A DNA stretch of 64,000 bases from positions 1 through 64,000 of the forward strand of contig CAZVRK010000004.1 of NCBI GenBank assembly GCA_964629875.1, given 5' to 3'. Within the stretch, counting starts at the first letter, position 1; each line of letters starts with the position of its first letter. The notes under the pieces are model-generated. The model saw only the letters and a program-made list of their open reading frames with translations, was not told the DNA's origin and searched no databases. Positions 25,298-33,275 of the stretch are shown here, piece after piece. Position numbers and translations under genes: made by a program. This DNA is from UBA3495 sp964629875. Lineage in GTDB: Bacteria > Chloroflexota > Dehalococcoidia > Lucifugimonadales > UBA3495.

Positions 25298-26659
25298 CTA
25301 TACAACACACCTGCGCAATCCTTCGACTAGAATGTCTTCCTCATCCTCCATAACAGTGCGCGGATCTAATAACACTTTATCGTCCTCTATCCTAGCAATA
25401 ATCGGTGGGATATTCTCACGAAGACGTGTCACCAGCGCTTCCGCACCACCTGATACGGTTGCACTATCAATCGCCAGGGACCAAGAATTGAGAGTTTCTC
25501 CTGGCAAACTGCCCCCACCGACCGCTGATTTGCTTTCAATAATTTCTGTATCCACCTGCAAGCATTCTTTCCATTTCTGAGCTCGCAGTCTAATCTCATC
25601 TGAACATGCAGATATCATCTTCCAGATTGGTATCTCTGTCTCCGCTTCTCCTTTCAGGTAATGCATTAACGTAGCAGTCAGACTTGCCAAACTCATCTTG
25701 TCAATTCTGATGGCTCTTGCCAGCGGGTGCCGAGACAATGTTTCTACTAACAACCGGTCTCCTGAGATTATTCCGGCTTGTGGTCCACCTAAAAGTTTAT
25801 CTCCCGAGAACATTACTAATCCTGCTCCGGAAGCTATACTTTCCTGAGGAGTTGGCTCATGAGCCAGTCCATATTTAGCTGTATCAAGCAAGGCACCGCT
25901 GCCAACATCGTGGATAACCGGTATATTATTTACTCGACCGAGCTCCACTAACTCATTAATAGCGACTTCAGCAGTAAAACCTTCAACCTTAAAATTACTG
26001 GCATGCGCTTTCAGAAACACACCGGTTTCAGAACTTATGGCATTCGCATAGTCACGTGCATAAGTGCGATTTGTAGTTCCGACATCTATCAGCTTCGCCC
26101 CACTTTGCTCCATTACCTCGGGAACTCGGAATCCTCCACCGATTTCAACCGCCTCTCCTCGTGAAACTATAACTTCTTTGCCATCAGATAAAGCCGATAA
26201 TCCCAGAAGTAATGCAGAAGCATTATTATTGACTACTAACGAGGCTTCCGCTCCAGTAATTTCTTTAAGCAAAGATTGCAAGTGGGATTGCCTAGACCCT
26301 CTCCTACCATTAGACAAATCGAATTCTAAATCCGAGTATCCGGTGCTTGCCGCAACTGCGGCTTCAATTGCCTGATTACTTAGAGGAGACCGACCAAGAT
26401 TGGTATGGATGATAACACCGGTAGCATTAATCACCTGGATAGGCGATTGAACAGTAAGCAACGCCACCCTATCTTCAACGGTTGCAACAATTTCTAAGAG
26501 AGTCGGACATGTATTTCCCTTTGATATAGCTTCACGGGCTTGCTCTATAGTCTCTCGGACTAATTCTAGTATCCAGTCACGCTTATATATCGCAACTATT
26601 TCTCGGATTGCATCATTCTCGAGGACGCTATTTACATTGGGAAGGTTTCGATATTGCAT
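25298..26659 (-). CDS. selA: L-seryl-tRNA(Sec) selenium transferase
   Basis: A 453-residue PLP enzyme that converts Ser-tRNA(Sec) to Sec-tRNA(Sec) with selenophosphate. Family markers are LPNVNSVL at the N-terminus, the VINATGVIIHTNLGRSPLS segment near residue 80, the Schiff-base lysine in FSGDKLLGGPQAGII near residue 287, and GGGSLPGETLNSW near residue 390. Length fits SelA (about 460). It implies that the organism makes selenocysteine, but selB, selD and tRNA-Sec are not in this window. I saw no gene here with an in-frame TGA that looks like a selenocysteine codon. Confidence 0.94.
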   Translation of the reverse strand: MQYRNLPNVNSVLENDAIREIVAIYKRDWILELVRETIEQAREAISKGNTCPTLLEIVATVEDRVALLTVQSPIQVINATGVIIHTNLGRSPLSNQAIEAAVAASTGYSDLEFDLSNGRRGSRQSHLQSLLKEITGAEASLVVNNNASALLLGLSALSDGKEVIVSRGEAVEIGGGFRVPEVMEQSGAKLIDVGTTNRTYARDYANAISSETGVFLKAHASNFKVEGFTAEVAINELVELGRVNNIPVIHDVGSGALLDTAKYGLAHEPTPQESIASGAGLVMFSGDKLLGGPQAGIISGDRLLVETLSRHPLARAIRIDKMSLASLTATLMHYLKGEAETEIPIWKMISACSDEIRLRAQKWKECLQVDTEIIESKSAVGGGSLPGETLNSWSLAIDSATVSGGAEALVTRLRENIPPIIARIEDDKVLLDPRTVMEDEEDILVEGLRRCVV

Positions 26660-26796
26660 AGTTATAGAGGCAGTTCCTGATTATAATGAATTTAGGTACA
26701 AAACATTTTATCACGATGGGGACAATTGTTTGCCACTCATAATCTACTTCATCTTACGCACACAAACTAGAAATACAGTCCTAAAGTCTATAAAAT

Positions 26797-27042
26797 GTGT
26801 TCAAATATTCTAATGGTGTGAAAATGACGTCTAGTCACGTCCCCTTAAAAGTTAAGATCATCGGTATCTTAGTAGTTTTCATACTGGTGATATCATTAGC
26901 TGGAACTGCTGTCCAATCCATAAATGCAGTGCTTTCAGAGAATGCATCCCAAGGATATATGACTCGGGATCAGTTCACTAATGGTGATAGCAACGATCGC
27001 TTTGTGATAAATACACTTAAATTCGTTTGCCCATTCCACTAG
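26797..27042 (+). CDS. Possible small single-pass membrane protein
   Basis: An 81-residue reading frame with one strong hydrophobic stretch (VKIIGILVVFILVISLAGTAV) preceded by basic residues, suggesting a signal anchor, and a short polar C-terminus. The start is uncertain: GTG at 26797, GTG at 26818 or ATG at 26824, none with a clear ribosome binding site. No family is recognised. It sits between divergent selA and the acyl-CoA dehydrogenase, and could be a real small gene or chance. Confidence 0.35.
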   Translation: MFKYSNGVKMTSSHVPLKVKIIGILVVFILVISLAGTAVQSINAVLSENASQGYMTRDQFTNGDSNDRFVINTLKFVCPFH

Positions 27043-27095
27043 TACTATTCCTACCGTCCCTAAAAAGCAAACACTAATTACACCGGAGCCTAAAT

Positions 27096-28328
27096 ATGCA
27101 ACCTACTCTACCTCCTGAAATAGAAGCTTTTAAGAACACTATTCGACAAATCGTAAAGGATGAATGCATCCCGTTGGAACCAGATTATCTGGCCAACCCT
27201 CCCCAAGAAGGGATAGACCACCCCGGTGCGCCAAGAGGTGTGCTAGAAACAGTGCCGGGCATCATGGGAACATTGCCAGAAAATCTATGGAATCATCTCC
27301 ACCAGATATCCAAAGACACAGGGGTGTATACCTCTTTCGTTCCAGAGGCTTATGGCGGAGGTGGTATAGGCGCTTTAGGACATGTGATACTGGAAGAAGA
27401 GATACAAAAAAGCATAGTACATCTCCCAACATCTCCAGTACCCATGTTCATGATTGGGGCTTGCTCTCCAGAACAAGAACAAAAATACTTGTACCCCACT
27501 ATTAACGGCGATCTTTATTACGCTTTTGCTCAGACAGAACCAGAAGCAGGGTCTGACCCAGGTGGAATGATGCAAACTAGGGCTGTCCAAGACGGCGACG
27601 ATTGGATCATTACTGGTACTAAAATGTTTATATCGGGAGCAGAATCGGCCGACTATCTATTAGTTCAAGCGGTAACAGACCCTGATAAACGACAAAGAGG
27701 CGGTATAACAATGTTTATCGTCGATAATCCCAGTAAAGGGTTAAGCTTTGACCCTATTCGCATATGGGCTATGCCAACGAAAGCCCAACAACATTTCGTG
27801 CACTTTGACAACCTACGAGTCCCTCAAACACAGGTTTTAGGGGAAGTAGGTTATGGATTCAGTCTCGGACAACAATGGCTAGTCCATAATGATCGGTTAC
27901 TGCGCGGGTCTATGGCTCTTGGCATCCTAAGTAGAGCTCTAGAGATGGCTATAGACTGGTCCAAACAACGAGTTACCTATGGTAGACCTATATCTGACAG
28001 ACAAGCAATCCAATGGATGCTCACTGATGTATATATCGATCTAACCGCTCTTAGAGCTCTGGTCAGACAAACCGCACAACGCACTGACAATGGAGAAGAC
28101 GTTAGGGTCGAGGCATCGATGGTTAAGTATTGCGCAGGTGAATGGGGTTTCAGAAGCATAGACAAAATAATGCAAATATTCGGCGGACTTGGAGAAAGTC
28201 TAGATATGCCCATCGCTCATTGGTACCACATGCTTAGGCACGCCAGAATTGGCGGTGGGACATCTGAGATTCATAAATTTGTCATGGCTAGATCACTATT
28301 GAACGGCAACGTCAATTTCCAAGGATAA
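27096..28328 (+). CDS. Acyl-CoA dehydrogenase family protein
   Basis: A 410-residue FAD-dependent acyl-CoA dehydrogenase. YAFAQTEPEAGSDPGGMMQTRAV near residue 150 contacts flavin and substrate. WIITGTKMFISGAESADY, RVPQTQVLGEVGYGFSLGQQ and the C-terminal FGGLGESLDMPIAHWYHMLRHARIGGGTSEIHKFVMAR are conserved in the family. GGAG lies 8 bases before the ATG. The protein is slightly longer than most (380-390) because of an N-terminal Pro-rich segment. It probably introduces an alpha-beta double bond into an acyl-CoA; chain type cannot be told. No ETF genes are adjacent. Confidence 0.92.
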   Translation: MQPTLPPEIEAFKNTIRQIVKDECIPLEPDYLANPPQEGIDHPGAPRGVLETVPGIMGTLPENLWNHLHQISKDTGVYTSFVPEAYGGGGIGALGHVILEEEIQKSIVHLPTSPVPMFMIGACSPEQEQKYLYPTINGDLYYAFAQTEPEAGSDPGGMMQTRAVQDGDDWIITGTKMFISGAESADYLLVQAVTDPDKRQRGGITMFIVDNPSKGLSFDPIRIWAMPTKAQQHFVHFDNLRVPQTQVLGEVGYGFSLGQQWLVHNDRLLRGSMALGILSRALEMAIDWSKQRVTYGRPISDRQAIQWMLTDVYIDLTALRALVRQTAQRTDNGEDVRVEASMVKYCAGEWGFRSIDKIMQIFGGLGESLDMPIAHWYHMLRHARIGGGTSEIHKFVMARSLLNGNVNFQG

Positions 28329-28438
28329 GTGTAAAGTAATCAGTAAAAAATGGCACTTCAGTTGCGACTCAATAAACTCAAGGTTACAATCGAATCATAA
28401 GCTTATAAACAAACTATCGTTATAAATCAAGGAGATCT

Positions 28439-29005
28439 ATGGTCCTAAGTGACAAGTCTATAAAGGAGCAACTACAAAACGGAAGAATAATAATTGAGCC
28501 GGTCGATTACGCTGACATACAACCGGCTAGCGTAGATTTGCATCTTGATTCAAAGTTCCTTGTTTTTACCAATTCACGGCAACCTTATATAGACGTCAAG
28601 AAAAGTTTGGACGGATTGACCGAGCGAGTGGAAATCGATAACGAATCTCCCTTCATGCTCCACCCTGGCGAGTTCGTTCTAGGAAGCACAACCGAAAATA
28701 TAGAACTTCCCGACGACTTAGTCGCTAGATTAGAAGGCAAAAGCTCACTCGGCAGGATCGGCCTGGTAATACACTCTACAGCAGGGTTCGTAGATCCGGG
28801 TTGGAAAGGTCACCTAACGCTTGAATTAAGCAATTTATCGAGATTACCAATCAGCTTATACTTTGGAATGAAAATTGGGCAAATATCATTTCTAGAGCTG
28901 AGCACACCCGCAGAGCGATTGTATGGTTCTGAGTCATTAGGAAGTAAATATCAAGGGCAAACAGACCCAACTCCCAGCAGATTCCATCAGGACTTCAGGA
29001 AATAA
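28439..29005 (+). CDS. dcd: dCTP deaminase
   Basis: A 188-residue trimeric dCTP deaminase/dUTPase-fold protein that makes dUTP (or dUMP if bifunctional) for dTTP synthesis. Visible motifs are IQPASVDLHLDSKFLVF near residue 28, LARLEGKSSLGRIGLVIHSTAGFVDPGWKG near residues 100-128, which carries the catalytic glutamate region, and the C-terminal KYQGQTDPTPSRFHQDF. Length matches Dcd (about 190). The start is fixed by AAGGAG 5 bases before the ATG. It is followed by the rib genes on the same strand. Confidence 0.94.
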   Translation: MVLSDKSIKEQLQNGRIIIEPVDYADIQPASVDLHLDSKFLVFTNSRQPYIDVKKSLDGLTERVEIDNESPFMLHPGEFVLGSTTENIELPDDLVARLEGKSSLGRIGLVIHSTAGFVDPGWKGHLTLELSNLSRLPISLYFGMKIGQISFLELSTPAERLYGSESLGSKYQGQTDPTPSRFHQDFRK

Positions 29006-29044
29006 TAACCCTAGAAATTATACGGAAAGAGTATAAATACTATT

Positions 29045-30139
29045 TTGGAGCCAATGCAACTAGCGTTAAAACTCGCTTTAGAGGGCTGTGGTACCACAAG
29101 TCCTAACCCTTCCGTCGGGGCGATAATAACTAGTGATGGTATTGTCGTTGGCCAAGGCTATACACAACCCGCAGGCCAAAACCATGCGGAAGTTATGGCA
29201 ATTGAAATGGCAGGATCTAAAGCTTTCGGGGCTACCATGCATGTAACCCTTGAGCCGTGCTGTCATTATGGTAGAACCCCACCTTGTACTGATGCAATAA
29301 TTTCAGCAGGTATTAAGCAAGTAAAAATAGCGACGTTAGACCCGAACCCTGAAGTGTGTGGGAATGGTATAACAACTCTTGAACAGGCTGGGGTATCAGT
29401 AGAAATTGACGATTCCATTAACACAATTGAATTGTACGAAGGGTTTGCTAAACACATAGTGACCAACCTGCCTTTTGTAATAGCTAAGTTCGCCATGAGC
29501 TTAGATGGGAAAATATCAACCAACTCAGGAGACTCCAAATGGATCACAGGAGACGAGTCTCGGGCAGTCGTTCATGAGATACGTAGAACTAGTGATGCGA
29601 TCATAGTAGGAGTTAACACAGTAATATTAGATGATCCTCAGCTCACCGCTCGGAACCAACAAGAGCATCCACTAGATCATCAACCACTAAAAGTTATAAT
29701 TGACACACACGGTAGGACCCCTCCTAATTCACGATTATTCTCTGAACCAGGTGAAGTGCTACTGTTTTGCTCAGAAAATGCTCCTTCAGAAAAAGTTGCC
29801 GCACTAATACAGGCTGGCGCAAAGATCATTCAGACGAAACAGTCCCAGAACGGGCAAATCCACTTGCCATCTGTAATGGAACACTTAGGACATAACGGGG
29901 CAGTCAAAGTAATGATAGAAGGCGGGGGAACTATCTTAGGATCTTTCTTTGATAACGAATTGATAGATAAGGTCTATGCATTCTGTGCTCCGATTATAAT
30001 CGGAGGTATTAATGCACCATCACCAGTTGAGGGTCTTGGTGTACATCTCATGAATGAAGTGTATGAATTGAAAAATACTAGATACGCCCAGGTAGGTAAC
30101 GATTGGCTGACAGTCGGATACCCTACAAGGAGGTCATAG
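29045..30139 (+). CDS. ribD: Bifunctional riboflavin deaminase/reductase RibD
   Basis: A 364-residue bifunctional enzyme performing the deaminase and reductase steps of riboflavin synthesis. The N-terminal domain has zinc motifs NHAEVMAIEMA near residue 45 and LEPCCHYGRTPPCTDAI near residue 72. The C-terminal reductase domain starts near residue 143 with FAMSLDGKISTNSGDSKWITGDESR. The TTG at 29045 gives the full N-terminal helix; an ATG at 29054 preceded by GGAG is an alternative that removes three residues. The gene is followed by ribE one base later. Confidence 0.93.
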   Translation: MEPMQLALKLALEGCGTTSPNPSVGAIITSDGIVVGQGYTQPAGQNHAEVMAIEMAGSKAFGATMHVTLEPCCHYGRTPPCTDAIISAGIKQVKIATLDPNPEVCGNGITTLEQAGVSVEIDDSINTIELYEGFAKHIVTNLPFVIAKFAMSLDGKISTNSGDSKWITGDESRAVVHEIRRTSDAIIVGVNTVILDDPQLTARNQQEHPLDHQPLKVIIDTHGRTPPNSRLFSEPGEVLLFCSENAPSEKVAALIQAGAKIIQTKQSQNGQIHLPSVMEHLGHNGAVKVMIEGGGTILGSFFDNELIDKVYAFCAPIIIGGINAPSPVEGLGVHLMNEVYELKNTRYAQVGNDWLTVGYPTRRS

Positions 30140-30140
30140 C

Positions 30141-30716
30141 ATGTTTACCGGAATTGTGGAAGAAGTTGGACAGATCGAAGATATCAGCAGTTCTGGGTTA
30201 AGTGTTTATGCTTCAACAGTCCTAGAGGGCACTAACCTTGGTGATAGTATTGCTGTAAATGGCACATGCCTAACTGTAGTCCACATCGACGACAAAAGTT
30301 TTACTGTCGATCTCGCACCAGAAACAATGAAACGCACGGGATTTGGAGATATGACACAAAGCGATGTCGTAAATTTAGAGCGACCTTTATTAGCCAATGG
30401 CAGATTAGGTGGACACATTGTACAAGGTCATGTGGATGGAACAGGGAAGATTACGTCTATAAAAGGTGATTCTGATTGTTTCATAATAACCATCAGATCT
30501 CCTAAAAAGCTAATGCCATACATCGTATCTAAAGGCTTTATTACCGTAGATGGTATAAGCCTAACTGTTGTGAAACGAAATGCTGCATCTTTCACAATCT
30601 CTGTGATACCATACACTATGGATCATACCAATTTGAAAGGGAAACAAATTGGACATTTGGTTAATTTAGAAGTCGATATTGTCGCAAAATACGTCGAGAA
30701 CCTAATGACCAAATAA
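30141..30716 (+). CDS. ribE: Riboflavin synthase alpha subunit
   Basis: A 191-residue protein with the MFTGIVEEVGQI start diagnostic of riboflavin synthase alpha, which dismutates two 6,7-dimethyl-8-ribityllumazines to riboflavin. The two lumazine-binding half-barrels are visible as GDSIAVNGTCLTV near residue 34 and FITVDGISLTVVKRN near residue 132, with GRLGGHIVQGHVDGTG between them. AAGGAGG lies 8-9 bases before the ATG, inside ribD. Normal length for the family. Confidence 0.95.
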   Translation: MFTGIVEEVGQIEDISSSGLSVYASTVLEGTNLGDSIAVNGTCLTVVHIDDKSFTVDLAPETMKRTGFGDMTQSDVVNLERPLLANGRLGGHIVQGHVDGTGKITSIKGDSDCFIITIRSPKKLMPYIVSKGFITVDGISLTVVKRNAASFTISVIPYTMDHTNLKGKQIGHLVNLEVDIVAKYVENLMTK

Positions 30717-30754
30717 TCCATAGCGTCTCATAAACGAAAGAGAGTTCTATAAAC

Positions 30755-31963
30755 ATGTCATTATGTAGCGTTGAAGAAGCGATATTGGACCTGCAAGCAG
30801 GGAAAATGATTATAGTCGTAGATGACGAACGTAGGGAGAACGAAGGCGACTTGGTAATGGCTGCCGAAAAAGTTACTCCTGAAGCCGTCAATTTCATGAT
30901 AACAGAAGCCAAAGGCCTATTATGCATGCCGATGACTCCTGAAAGACTTTCAGAATTAAATATCTCTGCAGTCAGCAGTGAGCATACTGAAGGTAGTCTA
31001 CCCACGGCCTTCCAAATTGCAGTGGACTACAAAATCGGGACTACCACAGGAATTTCAGCACCAGATAGAGCTGCAACAATACAAGCCCTCATTGACCCTA
31101 AGTGCACCCCGAACGACCTAGCCAGGCCCGGACACTTGTTTCCACTCCGGTATAACACCGGAGGTGTTCTAGCTAGAGCTGGCCACACTGAAGCTACGGT
31201 AGACCTATGTAAAATAGCGGATATGTACCCCGCTGGCATTGTATGTGAAATTATTAAAGAAGACGGCGATATGGCCAGAATGCCTGATCTAGAGATATTT
31301 GCCGATAAACATAGCTTGAAAATTTTGAGTATAGCGCAGATCATCGCATATAGAAGGCACAATGAAACTTTGATCGAAAGAGTAGCTGAAGCTAGACTAC
31401 CATCCAGATATGGTGAGTTTAAGATTGTGGCTTATAAGAGTTCTATAGATCCTGGAGAGCACATCGCTTTAACTATTGGTGACTGTAGTTCAGGAGATCC
31501 CATATTGACTAGAGTCCATAGCGAATGCTTAACAGGCGACGTATTTGGTAGCATGAGATGCGATTGTGGCGAACAAATAGATCTTGCCCTGCGTATGATT
31601 GGCAAAGAAGGAACCGGTGCACTCCTATATATGCGCCAGGAAGGTCGTGGTATTGGCCTACACAACAAAATTAAAGCCTATTCACTGCAAGAAGATGGTT
31701 TGGACACTATAGAGGCTAATGAACAACTAGGATTTGAATCGGACCTGAGAAACTACGCTCTTAGTGCCCAAATGCTGATTGATCTAGGGATAAGCAAAGT
31801 AAAGCTAGTAACAAATAGTCCCAAGAAAGTAGTCGGACTTTCAGGATACGGAGTGGAGATCACAGAAAGGGTTGATGTTGAAGTCCCGCCTAATGATGAA
31901 AATCTATCCTACTTGCAAACAAAACGTAACAAGATGGGTCACTTTTTGGGATCTTGTTCATAA
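30755..31963 (+). CDS. ribBA: Bifunctional DHBP synthase / GTP cyclohydrolase II
   Basis: A 402-residue fusion. Residues 1-200 are the 3,4-dihydroxy-2-butanone 4-phosphate synthase (VVDDERRENEGDLVMAAEKV and RPGHLFPLRYNTGGVLARAGHTEA). Residues 205-400 are GTP cyclohydrolase II, with zinc ligands in SECLTGDVFGSMRCDCGEQ near residue 255 and YMRQEGRGIGLHNKI near residue 290. Both halves keep their motifs, so the protein should feed both branches of riboflavin synthesis. It ends the ribD-ribE-ribBA group; lumazine synthase (ribH), often next in such operons, is not in the window. Confidence 0.95.
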   Translation: MSLCSVEEAILDLQAGKMIIVVDDERRENEGDLVMAAEKVTPEAVNFMITEAKGLLCMPMTPERLSELNISAVSSEHTEGSLPTAFQIAVDYKIGTTTGISAPDRAATIQALIDPKCTPNDLARPGHLFPLRYNTGGVLARAGHTEATVDLCKIADMYPAGIVCEIIKEDGDMARMPDLEIFADKHSLKILSIAQIIAYRRHNETLIERVAEARLPSRYGEFKIVAYKSSIDPGEHIALTIGDCSSGDPILTRVHSECLTGDVFGSMRCDCGEQIDLALRMIGKEGTGALLYMRQEGRGIGLHNKIKAYSLQEDGLDTIEANEQLGFESDLRNYALSAQMLIDLGISKVKLVTNSPKKVVGLSGYGVEITERVDVEVPPNDENLSYLQTKRNKMGHFLGSCS

Positions 31964-32012
31964 CATACACCTAATGAACTCCGCCTTGCATAAGCCAAAA
32001 TCTATCACATTA

Positions 32013-33111
32013 TCAGCCAACTTTGGACATTAAATAGGCTTCTATAAATCCGGCTATACGCCCATCCAAAACAGCCTCTGGGTTTGTGCTCTGATAGTTT
32101 GTCCTATGATCTTTGACTGATTTATATGGGTGCAGAACATAGCTTCTAATTTGATTTCCCCATTCCGCAGACACCCTATCACCGAGCAACTTTGAACGCT
32201 CTTCAGATCGTTTCTTGTTTTCCATGTCAAGAATCCTAGCGTTCAATATACGCATAGCATATTCACGGTTTTGATGTTGTGACCTCTCTGTCTGACAGCT
32301 AACCACTATACCTGTAGGCACATGGGTAAGTCTTACGGCCGATGCTACTTTTTGGACATTTTGGCCACCAGGACCACTCGATCTAAACGTATCCATCTTA
32401 ATATCGTCCTGTCTGACAGAAATGTTTACTTCCTCATCCAAAGCAGCTGGTAGTACTTCTACTTGAGCGAAAGATGTATGTCGAAGATGATTTGGGTCAT
32501 ATGGAGAAAGACGAACTAAACGGTGAACCCCTCTTTCTGCGCTCAAATATCCATAAGAATACCTGCCGCCTATTTCAATAGTTGCCCCTCTGACTCCAGC
32601 CTCATCCCCATAGGATAAATCCATAATCTGTGCTGGTCGTTTATCATCTTCTGCCCATCGGGCGTACATACGAAATAACATTTCAGCCCAATCCTGAGAA
32701 TCAGTACCGCCTGCTCCAGCATAGATAGTCAAAATAGCAGGCCTGTCGTCATATTCTCCAGATAAGGTGAGCAAAACTTCCTGTTGTTCCATAAGACGAT
32801 TAAGTCTTAAAACATCGTCTTCCAGTTGGCTTTCGAAGGAATGATCCCGTTCGTCTATTGATAAATTGACTAAATCCAATGTTGCTTCAACATCACGTTG
32901 TAGCCCTCTCCAAACTGAAACAGTTTCCTTAAGTTTACCCAGAACCTGCATGACACTCTGGGCATTTTGGTAGTCGTCCCAAAATCCCGTGGCACCAGCT
33001 TCCTGCTCTATACGTAAGATTTCCTGTTCTTGTTTAGAGACGTCAAAGACGCTCCACTAGCAGATCAATTTTCACTGTTAATGTCTTTAACTGTTGAAGT
33101 AAATGTTCCAT
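32013..33111 (-). CDS. prfB: Peptide chain release factor 2, expressed through a programmed +1 frameshift
   Basis: The complete gene begins at the ATG at 33111 and encodes 22 residues (MEHLLQQLKTL..VERL) before an in-frame TGA at 33045-33043. Reading then continues in the +1 frame from GAC at 33044, giving about 365 residues, the normal RF2 length. The catalytic GGQ is in SSGPGGQNVQKVAS. The stop-codon recognition segment reads RLVRLSPYDP, i.e. SPY where RF2 usually has SPF. RF2 releases peptides at UGA and UAA. As in many bacteria, low RF2 would slow termination at the internal UGA and promote the shift. Taking only the later reading frame (to 32951) would miss the N-terminal domain. Confidence 0.95.
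33042..33055 (-). promoter_or_regulatory. prfB programmed +1 frameshift site
   Basis: On the minus strand the order is GGAG (33055-33052), three bases CGT, the slippery CTT (33048-33046), the stop TGA (33045-33043) and C (33042). This is the conserved prfB recoding signal: an internal Shine-Dalgarno three bases before CTT-TGA-C. Both flanking frames encode RF2-like sequence that joins correctly only after a +1 shift. Confidence 0.95.
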
Positions 33112-33205
33112 TTATTTAGCCCTTTACGTAATCATTATAAAAATCTGACAGAATTTAGTGCGAAACTGACAGCAACTACACTCTTATAAACTATAACACT
33201 TTGGG

Positions 33206-33211
33206 TATAAT
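33206..33211 (+). promoter_or_regulatory. Candidate -10 element upstream of thrS
   Basis: TATAAT lies 64 bases before the thrS start, in the spacer divergent from prfB. No convincing TTGACA is present 16-18 bases upstream. There is no T-box leader: the spacer lacks room for it and lacks its conserved motif. Confidence 0.35.
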
Positions 33212-33275
33212 CAGGTACTGTCACTGACCAACATATCATATACAATACAAGATATCTCTTGCTCCAAGGACGATG

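Noticed and set aside
28329..29044. FMN riboswitch ahead of the riboflavin genes
   Set aside because: The conserved blocks of that riboswitch are absent from this interval.
32952..33111. prfB as a gene truncated at its 5' end
   Set aside because: The missing N-terminal part is present in a different frame and joined by a canonical frameshift site.
33112..33275. T-box leader upstream of thrS
   Set aside because: The 164-base spacer has no T-box consensus and no antiterminator-like structure that I could see.
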